NCBI GenBank assembly: GCA_009192285.1
Contig: WBVU01000009.1
Span: forward strand, 930,001 to 994,000
DNA: 64,000 nucleotides
Reading direction: 5' to 3'
DNA from: Morchella semilibera
Lineage: Eukaryota; Ascomycota; Pezizomycetes; Pezizales; Morchellaceae
Both the position numbers and the translations under genes were made by a program. Below are positions 36,234 through 49,300 of the stretch, piece after piece; positions within the stretch are counted from its first letter, which is position 1, and every line of letters begins with the position of its first letter. The notes beneath the pieces are model-generated. The model worked only from the letters and a program-made list of their open reading frames with translations, did no database searches and was not told where the DNA came from.

Positions 36234-39200
36234 AAAGCGGTATATCCGAGCCCCGCTAGCGGAGGGATAGTAGGGCCGGGGATTCTAGAGTAATCACCTA
36301 CAACTACCGGCTTTGCATCGCCAATATGTATACCTTGGGCTCCAAACAAGCCCAGCCCTGTTTGATATCCACCGCTACAATGTCTATTTTTCCAAGATTC
36401 CGACAAGGACGAAAGACAGACTGCAATTGATTAGCAATCAGCTGTTTTATTCTACACAAAAACAGGTGAGTTTAATGCTATGTGTTTTTGGTGATGTTAT
36501 GGCGGAATTATTCAAGTAATGTCGCGATTCCACCATCGTTGGCAGAGTAGGGCGATCCATGATCATAAGAAAGCGCTAGCGGATACGGAATGATATCCTA
36601 TGTAAGTATGTTAAGTATGTGACCTAGTTCTTGCCCTAGATATTTTGGTGCGCCGTCTTAAGAACCTCAGTTGACGTTGGCTACAAAGACTTGGCAGATC
36701 AGACCTGCATGGGTGGCCTGGTTTGGAATGATGGGTAAATTTATACAGGATTCCGGTTCAATCGGGCACCATAACTCGTCAAATCCAAATTTTCATTACG
36801 AAAAATATGTTCCATTTACGCAACCTCTCCGCGGAAATGCTGAGAGCACTAGGATAATCCTAACCACCGGTGAAGGCGCCTCTCTATTACTCACTTCTGA
36901 CAATTTGTACGTTTTTGTCACTCTTGTGTGTACGAGATCAAATTAAAAGGCACACGCGTTTCAATGATCTTCTTGATTCCAGTAACTTACAAGGGTTGAG
37001 ATATAACGAGCATGGGTGAGTACAAACGTACGTAGTAGATCGTGTTCATCCCAATGATTTGTACTGATTGATCGTTACCTCTCTAAAATCAGACCCACTC
37101 TACTGTAATATTTTACATATAGTCCCGTTATATATATGTGCTCAAGCAAAGTATGCACGTACCTAGACCAGCTCTGTTCTTGGGTGTTTACAATCTGAGC
37201 GTTGTGAGAGGTACTTTTTGATGTTTAAACGCCACTTATCGCTGACACGGGAGCTCGCGGACCATGTTTATGATCGGCGGGAAAAATATAGAACCGCAGA
37301 ATCTAACAATTTAACCACATCGACATTATATTTGTCGCATACTGATCGTACGGAATAGGTGTAGATACACGTGTGTACACGTACACGTACTATTGAATGT
37401 AACTCCACAAATTGCCTCGAAACTAGATATGAGCATCTAAATCTAGCGTAATATCTAAGAGTATTTTCTGTAGATCTAGATGGTATGGGGAGGCCTTTGT
37501 TGTATGCAATAGGCCAGGTCGGCAATTTATATTCGCTTGTGTACCTACACCACGAATAATTTTAATCAACTTACGTACAAATCTTGCAAGGCATGTTTCC
37601 GAGGTATGCGGTGTGGTTTCCATTCTTCGTTGGGCGTTTTGTAATTTACGTGTAACAGGGCAAGCGGCGCTTACTCCAGGGTACTGGATACGAGTGATAA
37701 CACATGACGAACCGAGCGGGTTGGATCATTGACTCATTGAGGTTCTTATTTTTATTTATGAGAGCCGATCTGCCAAAAGCTAAATTCACTTTAGGTGCAC
37801 TTCCCATTCTGCCTCATCGTGCGTTGTCAGCCAGTCGACCTACACCCATCCGCACTTTGGTTCTAGAGGCTCTTCTCCGGAAGGTAGTATGCACCCCGCA
37901 AAGGCCGGGGTTCCAGCTAAAGCTTCGCTGAGTGCCTTTGCATTAGAAGAGAGCCAAACCTTCCACAATTTCATCATGCAAGACCAGCCTGACCCCGCCG
38001 GATAGCTCGAGAACGCGGCTGAGGTACGTGCATACCCCCGACGTAGTCCCATAACCAAAGATCAGACCAAAGGGCACACAATCTACAAATCCGGTGGATT
38101 TTGATTATGACTCTACGATACCAGAACAATTTGAAACTACAATGTAGTGTTTACGGTGAACGAGGTTCGAGTACGGAGGTCTAGGCGCCACCAAGCTTTT
38201 GCCCCCGAGGAATTAAATTTTATTCTCCATCGGCGTTTAATGGGACGCAGATCTCATACACCAGTAGTGCCCCTTTATCGAGCGGCAAGGGGAGGAAAGA
38301 CCCTGGATTTGTGATTTGAGAATGCCTATCATTGGTAATCTAGTGAGTTACACATCTGCATGTCGGCCCTCATGCTTCGAGATGAATACCCGGGGAAAGT
38401 CTGCAGCAAGTGCAGGGTACACGCAGCAGCAGCAACTTATTTGAACTCCTTGGTGTGAGGACTCACAGATCGGGATTTTCTCATAGATCTTTGGATATTG
38501 ATAACAGATGGAGGTGATAAGCTCTGTAATCACTGTCGCGCTGTTTCTCGGGGAACTAGGTCTTACCAGACGCTTGGTATTAAACTTGGTAGCGACCGCA
38601 TTTGCACAGTTTGGCTCACTTCTCATGTCTGAGGCAGCTTCAGAGCTAGCTATATAGAAAAAGAAAGGCCGGGGACCAACCACATGGCCACTAAATGTCT
38701 TACATAAAGTTTTGTGGGGAACGGATCTCGGTAGGCCCACACTGCCGAACTGCTTTTCCTACAGGCGTTCCTTTTTTCCTCCTTTGTCCTGGACTTTCCG
38801 GTACTTGTTCTGCCTTTCCTTCTCACTGAGAATTGGCTGAACACGTGGTGGTTTTTTTTTTTTTCTTTTCTGAAATGTTGTTGAGTAAGGAGGTTTCCAC
38901 TGGCTGTGACTCGAAATACAGCTGTAAGCGGTGCTTTCCAGCCGACCTTTCTTGCCCCTTTTACACATAATTATTCCATCAGGCTTCCAGTCACTTCGTG
39001 ACATGTCGAAAAGATGATCATGACGATTTTTTCTTTCTTTATTTTCCTCTCAGGATCCATACACACATATCTGCCGGAAGGGGAACCTCTTGTGGGGGTT
39101 TAGTGTGTAGCTACATGTAGGATCCTTTCTTCTTCGTGGATCAACCGCCCATCAACAGGTCCTCGTTGGCAGGTACGGTATTTTCATGCCAAAGTCAGTT

Positions 39201-41009
39201 TAGCCCTAAAGAAAAAAATCGTTTCTGGTGAGGTTCGGCAAGAGTAACCGCCGACTCAGTTTGACTGACAACGGTCGCTCCAGGCCAGGTGGAGGAAATG
39301 ATCGAATGTAGTTTTGCCTGGCAATTGCCATTAGTTGCCAGGGTCACAGTTGTACTCCTCTTTATTGTTCTAGAGTGCTAGAAGGCCGTGCGCAGGTGCC
39401 ACTGCGCTTACATGATTTACGTAACCGTCCGGGAATAAAAAAAGGGCATGGGCCTGAGCACGCAAGGTCAACCTCAAAAGAGGAGAGCTCTTCCCAAACC
39501 TTCCCACCTGACATACTAAACGGACATCGTGAGAGCTACCCGGTTGGGGTTTCTGTGAGCTAAGATTTACTCAACAATTTTGCAGCTCTGCCAGCATGGC
39601 AGCTCCAATTCCCTTGAAACCGCGGGTAGTTCCTCGAAGGGAAACATGTCCAACTGTGCGCTGTGAGCTGTTGGGTGTTCTCCAAGAAATGAAATTGGTA
39701 CGTTGGTTCGAATTGTTTACTGGTTGGCACCGTTAGCTGTCTGAAGCTCGGAAATATTGCACTTGTATTCACATGCCGTCTCGAAGTGCAAAGGACAAGC
39801 AAGTATGCCGTCCCCATGGGCCCTCTTTATACTCGAGCCTTAGGGAGATTGCCAATCGAACAGGCTGGCTTGGTATCAAACGTTAACTCGTAAGGCAGAA
39901 AAGAGTTGTTTCCACTTACATGTGTCCCCAGCAGGAGAACAGGACCAGAGATGGCCAAAAAAGAAACAAATATGAAATCGTCGATCTAAAAAAATTTCCG
40001 GAAGCGAAAAAAGAAACAATGAAAGAAAACAAAAAAACCCCAGATTCTGCAAGGATGCGGCCGCACAGACAAACAAGCGAGACAGCTGGGATGAGGTCAT
40101 GTGCTACAAAGACCCCTGGGGCGAAGGGCGGAGATGCGTCTGCTTGCTTGTGCTGGTTGTGTTTACCAGATGTGTTTATGATAGTAGTAGGTACATACAA
40201 TCTTGAACGGTGACTTATCCATCGTCAACGGTAACCGCAACCCTCAAGCACCTCGGATGAGCTGAAACTCTACACCGATCAGGCGGACATCACCCTAAGC
40301 CCTTCTATTATTTGGATCTAGTTACGGTAAACCGACGCCATCCAGTGTTTGGTTGGCGTAAGGTGCACGTGGTGCATGGAATTTCAACTTATTAGTCATA
40401 GATTGATCGCAAACGGGAAGGACAATGCGGAGGTCATCTTTGATGGGTGGGACTGGGGAAAAAAAGTCAGAGAGGCAAGACCAGTGTCCGATTGTTCCAG
40501 TAACCTTGCAAATAGAAGTGGTGGCGGTCTGCACCGTGCGAGAGAACTTTCCTCCTTGTATGAGCCGTTGAATTGGAAGTTTTCCAATCCTATATGGGTA
40601 TGGCGTCACACATCGTGGTCTCCGAATTGTCGAGGAATTAGGCGGGCATGAGACGGAATTGGCTTTTCCGGGGGTAGAAAAAAAAAATTTAAATAACTGT
40701 GCGTATGCGTCTGGTGTTGGTTGGGTGCGACGAGTGAATGTGCGTGCCCAAGCTCACAGCTAAAGGTTACTATTCTCCAGTGAGGGAGGGTCCATGGCAG
40801 GTTATGACCCCGGCGTGACCAACTCTATCACTCTTAAAGATAGGAAAGGGTAAGAAAAAAAAGAAGAAGCGTCTGGGTAACAGTCTGGCGTTGTGACTGT
40901 CCCGCCGCAGTTGATTCAGTCACGAACCCCCCCCCCCCCCCTCGAGCAGCCATATTCCTTTGCTAGTACCAATTGGACCTCGCTCCCACGTAATTCTCTG
41001 CCTTCTGGG

Positions 41010-41016
41010 TATAAAG
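41010..41016 (+). promoter_or_regulatory. TATA box of the F-box/LRR gene
   Basis: TATAAAG lies 61 bp before the start codon in a short leader (ends GTTTTCACTCATACG-ATG). Position and context fit a core promoter. Confidence 0.55.
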
Positions 41017-41077
41017 AAGGCATCTCGCTCCATCTTTAAAAAGATCATCAACACCATTCTCAGTTTTCACTCATACG

Positions 41078-42733
41078 ATGCCCCATAACGCCACTGACAT
41101 GCCCATGGAAATTTTGAACAACTCTTTCAGCAACTCACTCGCTTTGAATTCCACAACTCACTCGTCTCAGAAGCAGAGATGCTTCGCCCCTCAGAATCTC
41201 CCCGATGATGTGAGAGAATGTTCTCAAGTGAGGCCAGTATCGGAAAGAGGATGTGCCCCGATTGAGCTCCTCCCAATGGAGATATTTGGTATGTTACATC
41301 ATTGGAGAATTACCATCACACCCCCCCGACAGTCGCTAACATACTTAGATCAAATCATCCCCCACCTCGCAATTGATACCCCAAGCAATGGCTACGCACC
41401 ACGAAACAAGGATCTTGCGTCTTGTCTTCTGGTCTCAAGAGCGTTCCACTGTGCTACACTTTCAACTCTATACGCGAACGTTACATTCCCTCACTCCACA
41501 ATTTTCTCAAAGTTCCTAGCTCATATCTCAAGATACCCCGACCTGGGCGAGTTGGTGAAGCGGCTGGACTTCTCTCACTTCACCTCAGTGGGCCTGGGGA
41601 GGACCAGAAGGATGAACTACGAGATTCAGAAGTTGACTGCCACTACCCTTCGCAAGTGCCTTGATCTCAACCCTAACCTCCGAGAATTTTTTGCCTCCGA
41701 GGCTCTGGACGATGACATGGACCAGAAGGTGTTGGAGAAGTTGTTCTGTGACCTCCCCCGCCTGAATGCAGTGGATTTCTGTGCTGCTTCTTCAGCAGTT
41801 TTTGTTAAGGGCTTTTTGAACGCTGTTGCTCCAAACAATCCTCTACTGCCAGAAGTCATGCCAATCAAGAGACTTGGTCTTCATGGATGTACCACTCTTC
41901 CCCCTTCTATATTTGCCACTTTGTTGCCTCGTTTGTCCAATCTGACCCATCTCGATTTGACCCATACCCAAATCACGGACGGAACATTGCACGCTATCCC
42001 TAAGACCGCGAGACTCACCCACCTTTCGCTTTCTAAGTGTAACCGTTTGAAGGGACCTGCAGTCGTCGATTTCCTCATCAATCATCCTGCTACCCAGGGT
42101 CTAGTCCACCTTAACCTACTCTATGACACCGGAAGATACCGTCTTCTTACTAGTGCCGATGTAGATGAATTGCTGCCGGAGCTTCCCCGCACACTCCGCT
42201 CTCTGAACATCTCTGGGGCAAAAATTAACAGCACCCACGTTCCCCAGCTTCGCCGCCTTGCGAAGCAACTTGAGGAGCTATCCATTGGAAATGCGGATCT
42301 CTCCGCTGAAAATATGAACAGTATTCTAGAGCAAGGAGATGGTCTCGAGGGGCCAGGAAACGACACCACCTCAAGGTCCGCTCTACGATACTTGGACCTC
42401 ACCGGGATTTCATCCATCACACCATCCTCGCTCATGGACACCACTGGTTGCCTGCTTCTTACACAAGCCTCATACCCTCTCCGCGTCATTGAACTTGGCG
42501 AGAAGATCATTGAGGGCTTGAAGGACAGGCCTAAGTCAAGCAAGAGACTGGGTTGGACCATAAAGAGCCAGCACAGAAGGTCTTGGTACGTTCGCGAGAA
42601 GAGCGAAATCCCAGACGATGATGATGGGAGCCGCTCCTGGAAGATGGGCGGTAAATGGTGGGGGGGAAGGAAGGTTGGGATGGGCCAAGCTGAAATCAGT
42701 GGTATCTACGGATACTATGGTTTCGGGAAATAA
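41078..42733 (+). CDS. F-box protein with leucine-rich repeats
   Basis: Such proteins are usually substrate receptors of SCF ubiquitin ligases, binding Skp1 through the F-box. One 60-nt intron (41289-41348, GTATGT...CTTAG) is a multiple of three, so the unspliced frame stays open. Splicing restores the F-box PIELLPMEIFDQIIPHL (from about residue 61), followed by CLLVSRAFHCATLSTLYANV. The spliced product is 531 aa. Downstream are repeats of LRR type: LVKRLDFSHF, NLTHLDLTHTQITDGTLHAIPKTARLTHLSLSKCNRL, GLVHLNLLYD, TLRSLNISGAKI, ALRYLDLTGISSI. A tryptophan/glycine-rich tail (KMGGKWWGGRKVGMG) ends the protein. Residues 1-60 are Ser/Thr-rich. The target is unknown. Confidence 0.85.
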   Translation: MPHNATDMPMEILNNSFSNSLALNSTTHSSQKQRCFAPQNLPDDVRECSQVRPVSERGCAPIELLPMEIFGMLHHWRITITPPRQSLTYLDQIIPHLAIDTPSNGYAPRNKDLASCLLVSRAFHCATLSTLYANVTFPHSTIFSKFLAHISRYPDLGELVKRLDFSHFTSVGLGRTRRMNYEIQKLTATTLRKCLDLNPNLREFFASEALDDDMDQKVLEKLFCDLPRLNAVDFCAASSAVFVKGFLNAVAPNNPLLPEVMPIKRLGLHGCTTLPPSIFATLLPRLSNLTHLDLTHTQITDGTLHAIPKTARLTHLSLSKCNRLKGPAVVDFLINHPATQGLVHLNLLYDTGRYRLLTSADVDELLPELPRTLRSLNISGAKINSTHVPQLRRLAKQLEELSIGNADLSAENMNSILEQGDGLEGPGNDTTSRSALRYLDLTGISSITPSSLMDTTGCLLLTQASYPLRVIELGEKIIEGLKDRPKSSKRLGWTIKSQHRRSWYVREKSEIPDDDDGSRSWKMGGKWWGGRKVGMGQAEISGIYGYYGFGK

Positions 42734-45591
42734 ACGGCCCACTGAGAGTAGGATGAGCCTGGAATTACGGCTATCTGACAGAGTTTAGAAACTCCTCTCA
42801 CAAAATCCCTGTATTATTAAAACTCCCCGCACTTTGAGCTTTCCTCTTGCTTTTTTTGTCCTTTGGCTTTTATGGTGTTACAAGCGCTGGTTATCTTTTC
42901 GCTGTTTTTCCCCTTATCAACTCAACTGCATAGCATTTTTTCACTTTGGCGCCTTTTTTTACTTTACGGAATTTCCCCGGGTTTCCAGGTTTTCTTTTTT
43001 CTCCATTTGTGTTCATCTAGGGTTCCATTTGCAATTGTGTTATGGGTTTTGATGTTATGGATCATCTTTTTTCTAAGTCATCATTGGGATTTTAGTGTAA
43101 TTACATACAAGTAATTAAAAAAAATTGGCACACAAGAAACATTGTAATCGTCGAAGGAGATGCGTTAGGTGATGTGTTAGATGTGGGGCCCATCCCTTCG
43201 TTCATTTCCATATCCATTCCCGTCGATATCGACATACCAACGTATTCTGACACCCGGACTAACCCGCTAGTACACGCGTGTTCTGGGTTGTGAAACGCTG
43301 GGCGCGCCCTCGGGTAGGCCACCCAGCACGCCAGCACGGACGCATTTGAAATCGTTGGCTCACAGCTTAAACAGGTGCGCGCGGCACAGATTCTCACTCG
43401 CAGCAACGCGACCCTCTGTTACGTGTTGCCTTCGACCTTCTTCCACAAGACCGAAGGCCAAGCTAAGTAGTGAATTTGAGTTTTTTTAAAAAAGCAATTA
43501 TCCATGAACAGTTCCTGAAGGCGCTATGAGATTGACCAGTCGTTTCCGGTAAATCCCCCAATGTATTGGCGTGATCTGCTTGATATTTGACAAAAGGGGT
43601 ATAGTGGGGGCCGCCATTGATGTGTTTAAGGCGGCGGATTAGGTAGTACATACCAAACCATCGGAAGATCAGTCATTTCTCTTGATGATCCCCCAAGAAG
43701 CTCGAGTTTGTCCCCCCTGGCGCTCAATTAAGATGGTGGTGGTGGTGGGTTGATAGTTGTCGATCCTGAGATATTCATGTGAGACACTGACGTAGGGGTA
43801 GGGCAGTGGAAAACCAAGAAAACCAAGTTGGTTGTCGAGTGAGTGACATCTTATGACTCGGGACCATTATACACTTGTGAGGTCATGCTCACACCTTGGA
43901 TACAAAAAACTGAAGGATCTGCTGACTGAATTTTTTTTTTAATTTCTACTGAAGAATAGAGTATAGAACGCTAAGTCCAGAGGGATAGACTGGTTTGGAA
44001 TACGACTGTGAGGCTTGCATGCTACATTGGCTGCAGGTCACGGGCAGGTAGAGACTTGCATAGAGTAGGTAATATAGAGTTGACGACCTCCCTAGAGTAG
44101 GTACTCTGTACTCGTAATCTACGCGCGTGGCTATGAAAATTTTTCTCCGTTGAAGTGATTTTTTTCCCCCCAGGGCCTAGATGAGATATTATAAAGCTTT
44201 AAAGCTCTCCGTATGCAGGTCGATTTACGGAAGTCCAAAGCGCGTGGAATAAAAAGACTTTCTTGATATCTCCGCTCTGCTATTCTGGAGTAAGAAGGGT
44301 CGCCGCCCAATTTAAACTGCATCCCGTTCCGGACTAACGGCCCGCCCGCAAGCTGGGGTTGCAATGGCTTCATCACCTCTGCTGCTGCTGCCATCTGTTT
44401 GACAACCGGGTTTCAGACTGCTAGAGCATGGTCCGCCTCGCTCAACACGAAGGGTTGAGTCGGAATCGGGCTTGCCTCATTGGTCTATTGCTATGAGGGA
44501 GGGAGGGAGGTATCTGAGGAGATATTTTCCCCACCTATAATTTCTTTTTGGAAGCTTTGACCGGCAAATCGATGGAGAGAGTAGCCGGGCAGAACCACAG
44601 GTGGATGCGTGTAGTTTGCACTTCTCGAGGTATTTTTAGCCATTGAGTGATGGGGACGGATCAGTGCCGATGACTATGCTACGGAAAAGACCATCTCTTC
44701 TCTTCTCCGCTCTTCTTTTGTTTTTGCTTTGTTTTTGCTCCCTGGTCCTTGCAGATTTGTGGGAGCATTGGCCGGGGTAAAAAAAGTAGTGTTTCAATAT
44801 AAGTGTTCGAAGATGGAGTTAGGGAATCAAGAAGGGGAAACTAAGTCACAAAGGGTCCACTCACTAACGCATCAAGTGGAGTACTGTTGGTATTACACCA
44901 GGTGAAGAGATAAGCAAATTATACACTCCTGGGGGAGCAACAGAGCGCCGTTGGAATTCTGCAACAGAGTTGGTACCAGTACAACACATCTCTGCTAACG
45001 TTTCAACTCCGTTTTGCGGTACTAGAAGCGCGGCATATTGTTTATTTAGTACCTATACTACCAGTTCTATTTCTTTGAAGACCTAACCGGGTTTTGTTGC
45101 GATATATCAGTTAAGAATCGTGCAAAGATATAGAGGCGATTATAGACTGATGTCTAGTTGCTCTCTATGATAGGGCATATTGCCTGTACTCATCAGCAGA
45201 CACCCGTTGTGAAACGTGTACTAAACCTTCCCTAAGCGGCTTGTGAGCATTGTTGGTTGATACATGTAATTTAGAGTTTCCTTTGAGTCTTCAAATAACA
45301 GAAGATGAGGCAAATAGGTCGTGTTAGCCCTCCATATATCGTAAGCATATAATCCGAGTTTTCCCCCTTCGTTGCTGTCAATTAGGAAGTTGTTTCCGAA
45401 GGTAAAAGCAAATATCATTGACACTTGTCTAGGTCCGGGTAAACAGCAATTTGGGCTACCCTGTCGTTCCCTGAGTCATTCTCAACTTGCTATTTCCCCT
45501 CCCCCGCATGTAGCGTATCTTATCGATTGAGCCCCTCCACACCCCACCTCAGGCCAGCCTATCAACAACCGATACAGAAAAATTTCCAACA
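42734..45591. other. Intergenic between F-box gene and PheRS alpha
   Basis: T-rich DNA follows the F-box gene (42840-43080). The rest has short overlapping ORFs without domains, a palindromic ATAAAGCTTTAAAG near 44190 and TACATGTA at about 45261. Nothing else is supported. Confidence 0.45.
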
Positions 45592-47424
45592 ATGGCGACC
45601 GACCTTCCGACCCAGATTCTGCAGGCCTTAGACACCGCATCTGTGCTCCCGCTAGTGTCGTCAACCGCATTCCCGAATGTCGAGGCGACTGTAGTTAAAG
45701 GAGCTCTGGACTCCCTGCATAGCAAGGAGATGGTGGTCTATGAAACGGTGGACCGCGAGGACGCCGTCTTGACGGAGGAGGGGCAGAGCATTGTGAACGA
45801 TGGGAGCCATGAGGCAAAGGTTTATGAGGCGGTCTGCAAAGCTGTGGGCGGCTTGAAGATTAGTGAATTGCCCGTATGCTCACTTGGTCCTGTGAGGATT
45901 TGGGGGGTAATAGTGCTGATGGGAGGGTAGAAACTCGTTGGTGCGAACACGGCAAAGGTTGGACAAGGAAAGGCGTTCAAGGAAGGGTGGATCAAGAAAG
46001 ACGGCGACAAGCTGGTTAAGAAGGTTCGCGCTTGAATTGTACCCCCCCTCTCATAAGCAATTGCTAAATTAGAGCTTTTTTATAGGCTGCTTCGATCAAG
46101 GACTCAACCCGGGACCAGCTTCGTACCATCGCGGAAACACATACCCACCCAGAGAAAGACGTCCTCGTGGACCTCAAGAAGAGAAAATTGGTAGTCATGC
46201 AGAAGCGCATCAGCTTCAAGATCAACAAGGGCGCCAAGTTTGCCCTGCAGATTGTTAAGGAAGAAACCGATCTGACAGCGGAAATGATTACAAGGTTCGT
46301 TAGGTCGAGTGACATTTTATGTTTTAATTTTATGTTTTAATTTTTTAATTTTCTTTTTCTTTTCACTAATCTATCACTCGCAGCGGAGCATGGAAAACAC
46401 AGAAGTTCAAGCCATATAACTTCGCGGCTCTAGGTGCCCATACTCCCAGCGGAGCTTTACATCCTTGTCGGTACCCTTGGATGATCCAACTACTACGCTG
46501 AATTTTGTTCGTGAAACTGATTCTGGTTCGGGCAGTGAACAAGGTCCGTTCGGAGTTCAGGAACATTTTCTTCGAAATGGGTTTCACGGAAATGCCTACC
46601 AACCGGTAAATCACCTCTGTCGCTTCTACCTCTTAGGTGCAAGCTAACGACCCTTTAGTTTTGTTGAATCTGGCTTCTGGAACTTCGATACACTTTTCGT
46701 TCCTCAACAACACCCTGCCCGTGATCTCCAGGACACCTTCTACATTTCCGACCCCGCTGCCGCTGATAAGCCCCGTGACGACGAGACCGGCGAGACCCTC
46801 ACTGAGTACTGGGATAACGTGCGCGAAGTCCACCAGGAGGGTAAATTTGGCTCCCTCGGCTACCGCTACCCATGGAAGGAAGACGAGTCCCTCCGTCTCG
46901 TCCTCCGTACCCACACTACCGCCATTTCCGCCGCGATGCTCCACAAGCTTGCAAAGAACCCTGGTCCCGCAAGATACTTTTCCATCGACAGGGTGTTCAG
47001 GAACGAGACTGTCGATGCGACACATTTGGCAGAGTTCCACCAGGTTGAGGGTGTCATTGCAGACTATAACCTCACATTGGGTGACTTGATCGGATTCATG
47101 CGCACGTTCTTTGGGAAGATGGGAGTACATCAGCTGCGTTTCAAGCCTGCCTACAACCCCTATACAGAGCCTTCAATGGAGATTTTTGGATACCATGAAG
47201 GTCTCGGTAAGTGGGTCGAGATTGGAAACTCTGGGCAGTTCCGCCCGGAGATGTTGGAGGCTATGGGGCTGCCCAAGGACATGAGAGTGCATGGGTGGGG
47301 ATTGAGTTTGGAGAGACCGACCATGATTAGATACAAGGTCAGTAACATTAGAGAGTTGCTTGGGCACAAAGTCGATTTGGGATTCGTGGAAGCGAACGCG
47401 GCCGTTAGACTTGACAGGGAGTAA
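45592..47424 (+). CDS. FRS2: Cytosolic phenylalanine--tRNA ligase, alpha subunit
   Basis: This class II synthetase subunit forms an alpha2beta2 enzyme with the beta subunit and charges tRNA-Phe. Exons: 45592-45873, 45931-46023, 46086-46294, 46384-46466, 46536-46605, 46659-47424, giving 500 aa, the normal eukaryotic length. Introns are 53-89 nt. The N-terminal winged-helix domains ([14 protein letters not shown]...[11 protein letters not shown]) are those of the eukaryotic alpha subunit. The catalytic part shows [36 protein letters not shown], then [12 protein letters not shown], motif 2 ([19 protein letters not shown]) and motif 3 ([25 protein letters not shown]). Three introns start with weak donors (GTTCGC, GTTCGT, GTCGGT), yet the protein alignment across them is seamless. 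No frame break. The symbol follows the yeast cytosolic alpha subunit. Confidence 0.96.
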
Positions 47425-48287
47425 AAGAGAATACCCGCATCGCACTCGTTCTTGGGATTTCAGCTGGCTAGAAATATAAAAAAATGTTCTTTTCCCCGTT
47501 CGATAGCTTAATAACTAGATTTGTGAAATAACGAAATGTTACTGCCTTCTCATCAACCAACTACAATTCGCTCGAACTGTGACATAAGGGGAGGAGTAAA
47601 AAGTGCTAGCGAACCCTTGAACGGAAGAATAAATCAGGGTGAGGAAATGGGAATGGTTAGGTCTTTTCCTTTTATGACCTAATAATTCGCCTTAATTGTA
47701 GGCTCTCGAGTGATAGCGTATGGACTAGCCGGTATCGGGTGTAAAAGAACCATTCGCCCCAGAGTAAAGCTCACCCTAAGAATAAACAAACCAGATGGTC
47801 ATGCCCGCCGTGGAGAAGAGTCCGATGTCAGGATACCTCATCAGGATAAGAATCAAGCCATCGGGGCCCTAATTAGTTGCAACTAACCAACAATCTTCCG
47901 TTCTAGTTACTGTAGGCTGTGTCATAGTTCCCTGCACTAGGATGAGAGAAGACGATAGGACCTCAAGTTAAGTCATTAGCGTTGCATCATTCGGAGAGGT
48001 ATTGTCTGAGATGTATCTAATAGGACAGGAGATGGTTATCCTATCGACTAAGTATGTCTCTAAGTACTAGGTGCCGACTACGTGACTTTCCATATTGTGT
48101 CCTCGCCATCAGTTACGCCCTTGGCACTAAACATGACCTTTGTTCGTGGCATGACCTACATTACCTACGGCTGCATGCATTGACTGAGGATCGGGGGTGT
48201 TTCCGCGCGCCAACATGACAACTGCTAGTGCTAATGATCATGTAGAGACGTGGACAAGCCTCCCCCCTCGCTCACGAGCGAACACTG

Positions 48288-48294
48288 TATAAAT
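48288..48294 (+). promoter_or_regulatory. Orphan TATA box with downstream C/T-rich leader
   Basis: TATAAAT is followed by a C/T-rich stretch (48300-48345) ending CCCCATAG, resembling a fungal core promoter and leader. No credible ORF follows; the longest one overlapping it is 62 codons of proline-rich sequence. It may drive a non-coding RNA or be a relic. Confidence 0.3.
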
Positions 48295-48997
48295 ACCTCA
48301 CCATCTGCTCCCCCTCCCCCACTTTTCCTTCCTCCCCATAGCACATTCAACAACGCTTCTACCACACACCTCATACGATTCAGCGGGATACGATACCGGG
48401 CCATACTTTCTACCGGCTTGAGGCTTCGCACCTATTGAGGAACTTGTAACAGATATGAGGGGGGCTCGAGTTAGTGGGAGGCATGTCCCGGGCTCATAAC
48501 CTGTTGATTCGTATCGGGTTTGGGGTGTGGCCGTGTTGGGTGTGTTATGATTTGCTTTTTGGCGTTGGCGTTCAGGGTTATTGATTCTTTTTTTGGTGGG
48601 AGGGGTGGAATATACATGTTGGTTTGGTTTATCCATTCAGATGATGGGTTCCGGATAGCTATTGCACCGGAATCTACATGTAGTGAAGATATATTATCTT
48701 ATAAATACAGACATTTCACCCTTACTCTATATAGTGTATTCCAATTGGCAACTGTTTAGCGATTTTGAGCTGCCGTTTGGCGTCTGAGTATATTTATCCA
48801 GTTGGGGCCCTCTCCAAATTTGTGGTTGCGTTGTAGGGTTAGGGTATGGGACTGCTAATATCTGTAACATACCTATGACATTGTTATTCGCCTGTAATTA
48901 ATTGGCGAGAAACCGTGATTGTTTGATAGCTCTCCTTGACCCATATATTCAGAGACTTTGAGGAATCCAGCACCACCTGATGAGCACGGGTATATAG

Positions 48998-49300
48998 ATC
49001 ATGAAATATCACTCGACATGTCATTTTATCAGCACCTGAACCTACAGTCACACAGGCTTTTTTGGGGCTCTATAGAGCTCTCTCAAGCGACTATTGTTCT
49101 GCGAGGAGCTGTTTGTTGACACTTGAATACCATATTCATGTGGATCGACCCTCTCCGGCGTTGATATTAGTAAATAGTGATAGGGGGTTTTCGACTTACC
49201 TATTATCCCTAAGCACTATTTATTGACTAGATGTTTAGTGGTAAAACACTATCAGCTGTCGTGATTATATAGTCAAATCATGGAATATCACTCGCCATGT
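48998..49300 (+). repeat. Pair of 24-bp direct repeats 279 bp apart
   Basis: ATCATGAAATATCACTCG at 48998 and ATCATGGAATATCACTCG at 49277 are parts of 24-mers that differ at two positions and both continue to CATGT. Between them is a further inverted pair around AAATAGTG/CACTATTT. Confidence 0.5.

Larger units (their letters stand above)
35817..41077. other. Intergenic, one MITE, no supported gene
   Basis: Apart from the MITE at 36094-36233, short ORFs here (such as those near 36671-36946 and 38348-38740) have no domain and no consistent splice partners. C15 lies at 40927-40941. Confidence 0.45.

Noticed and set aside
43101-43406. 101-codon minus-strand ORF with Met/Gly-rich end
   Set aside because: No domain, no promoter or splice sites supporting it.
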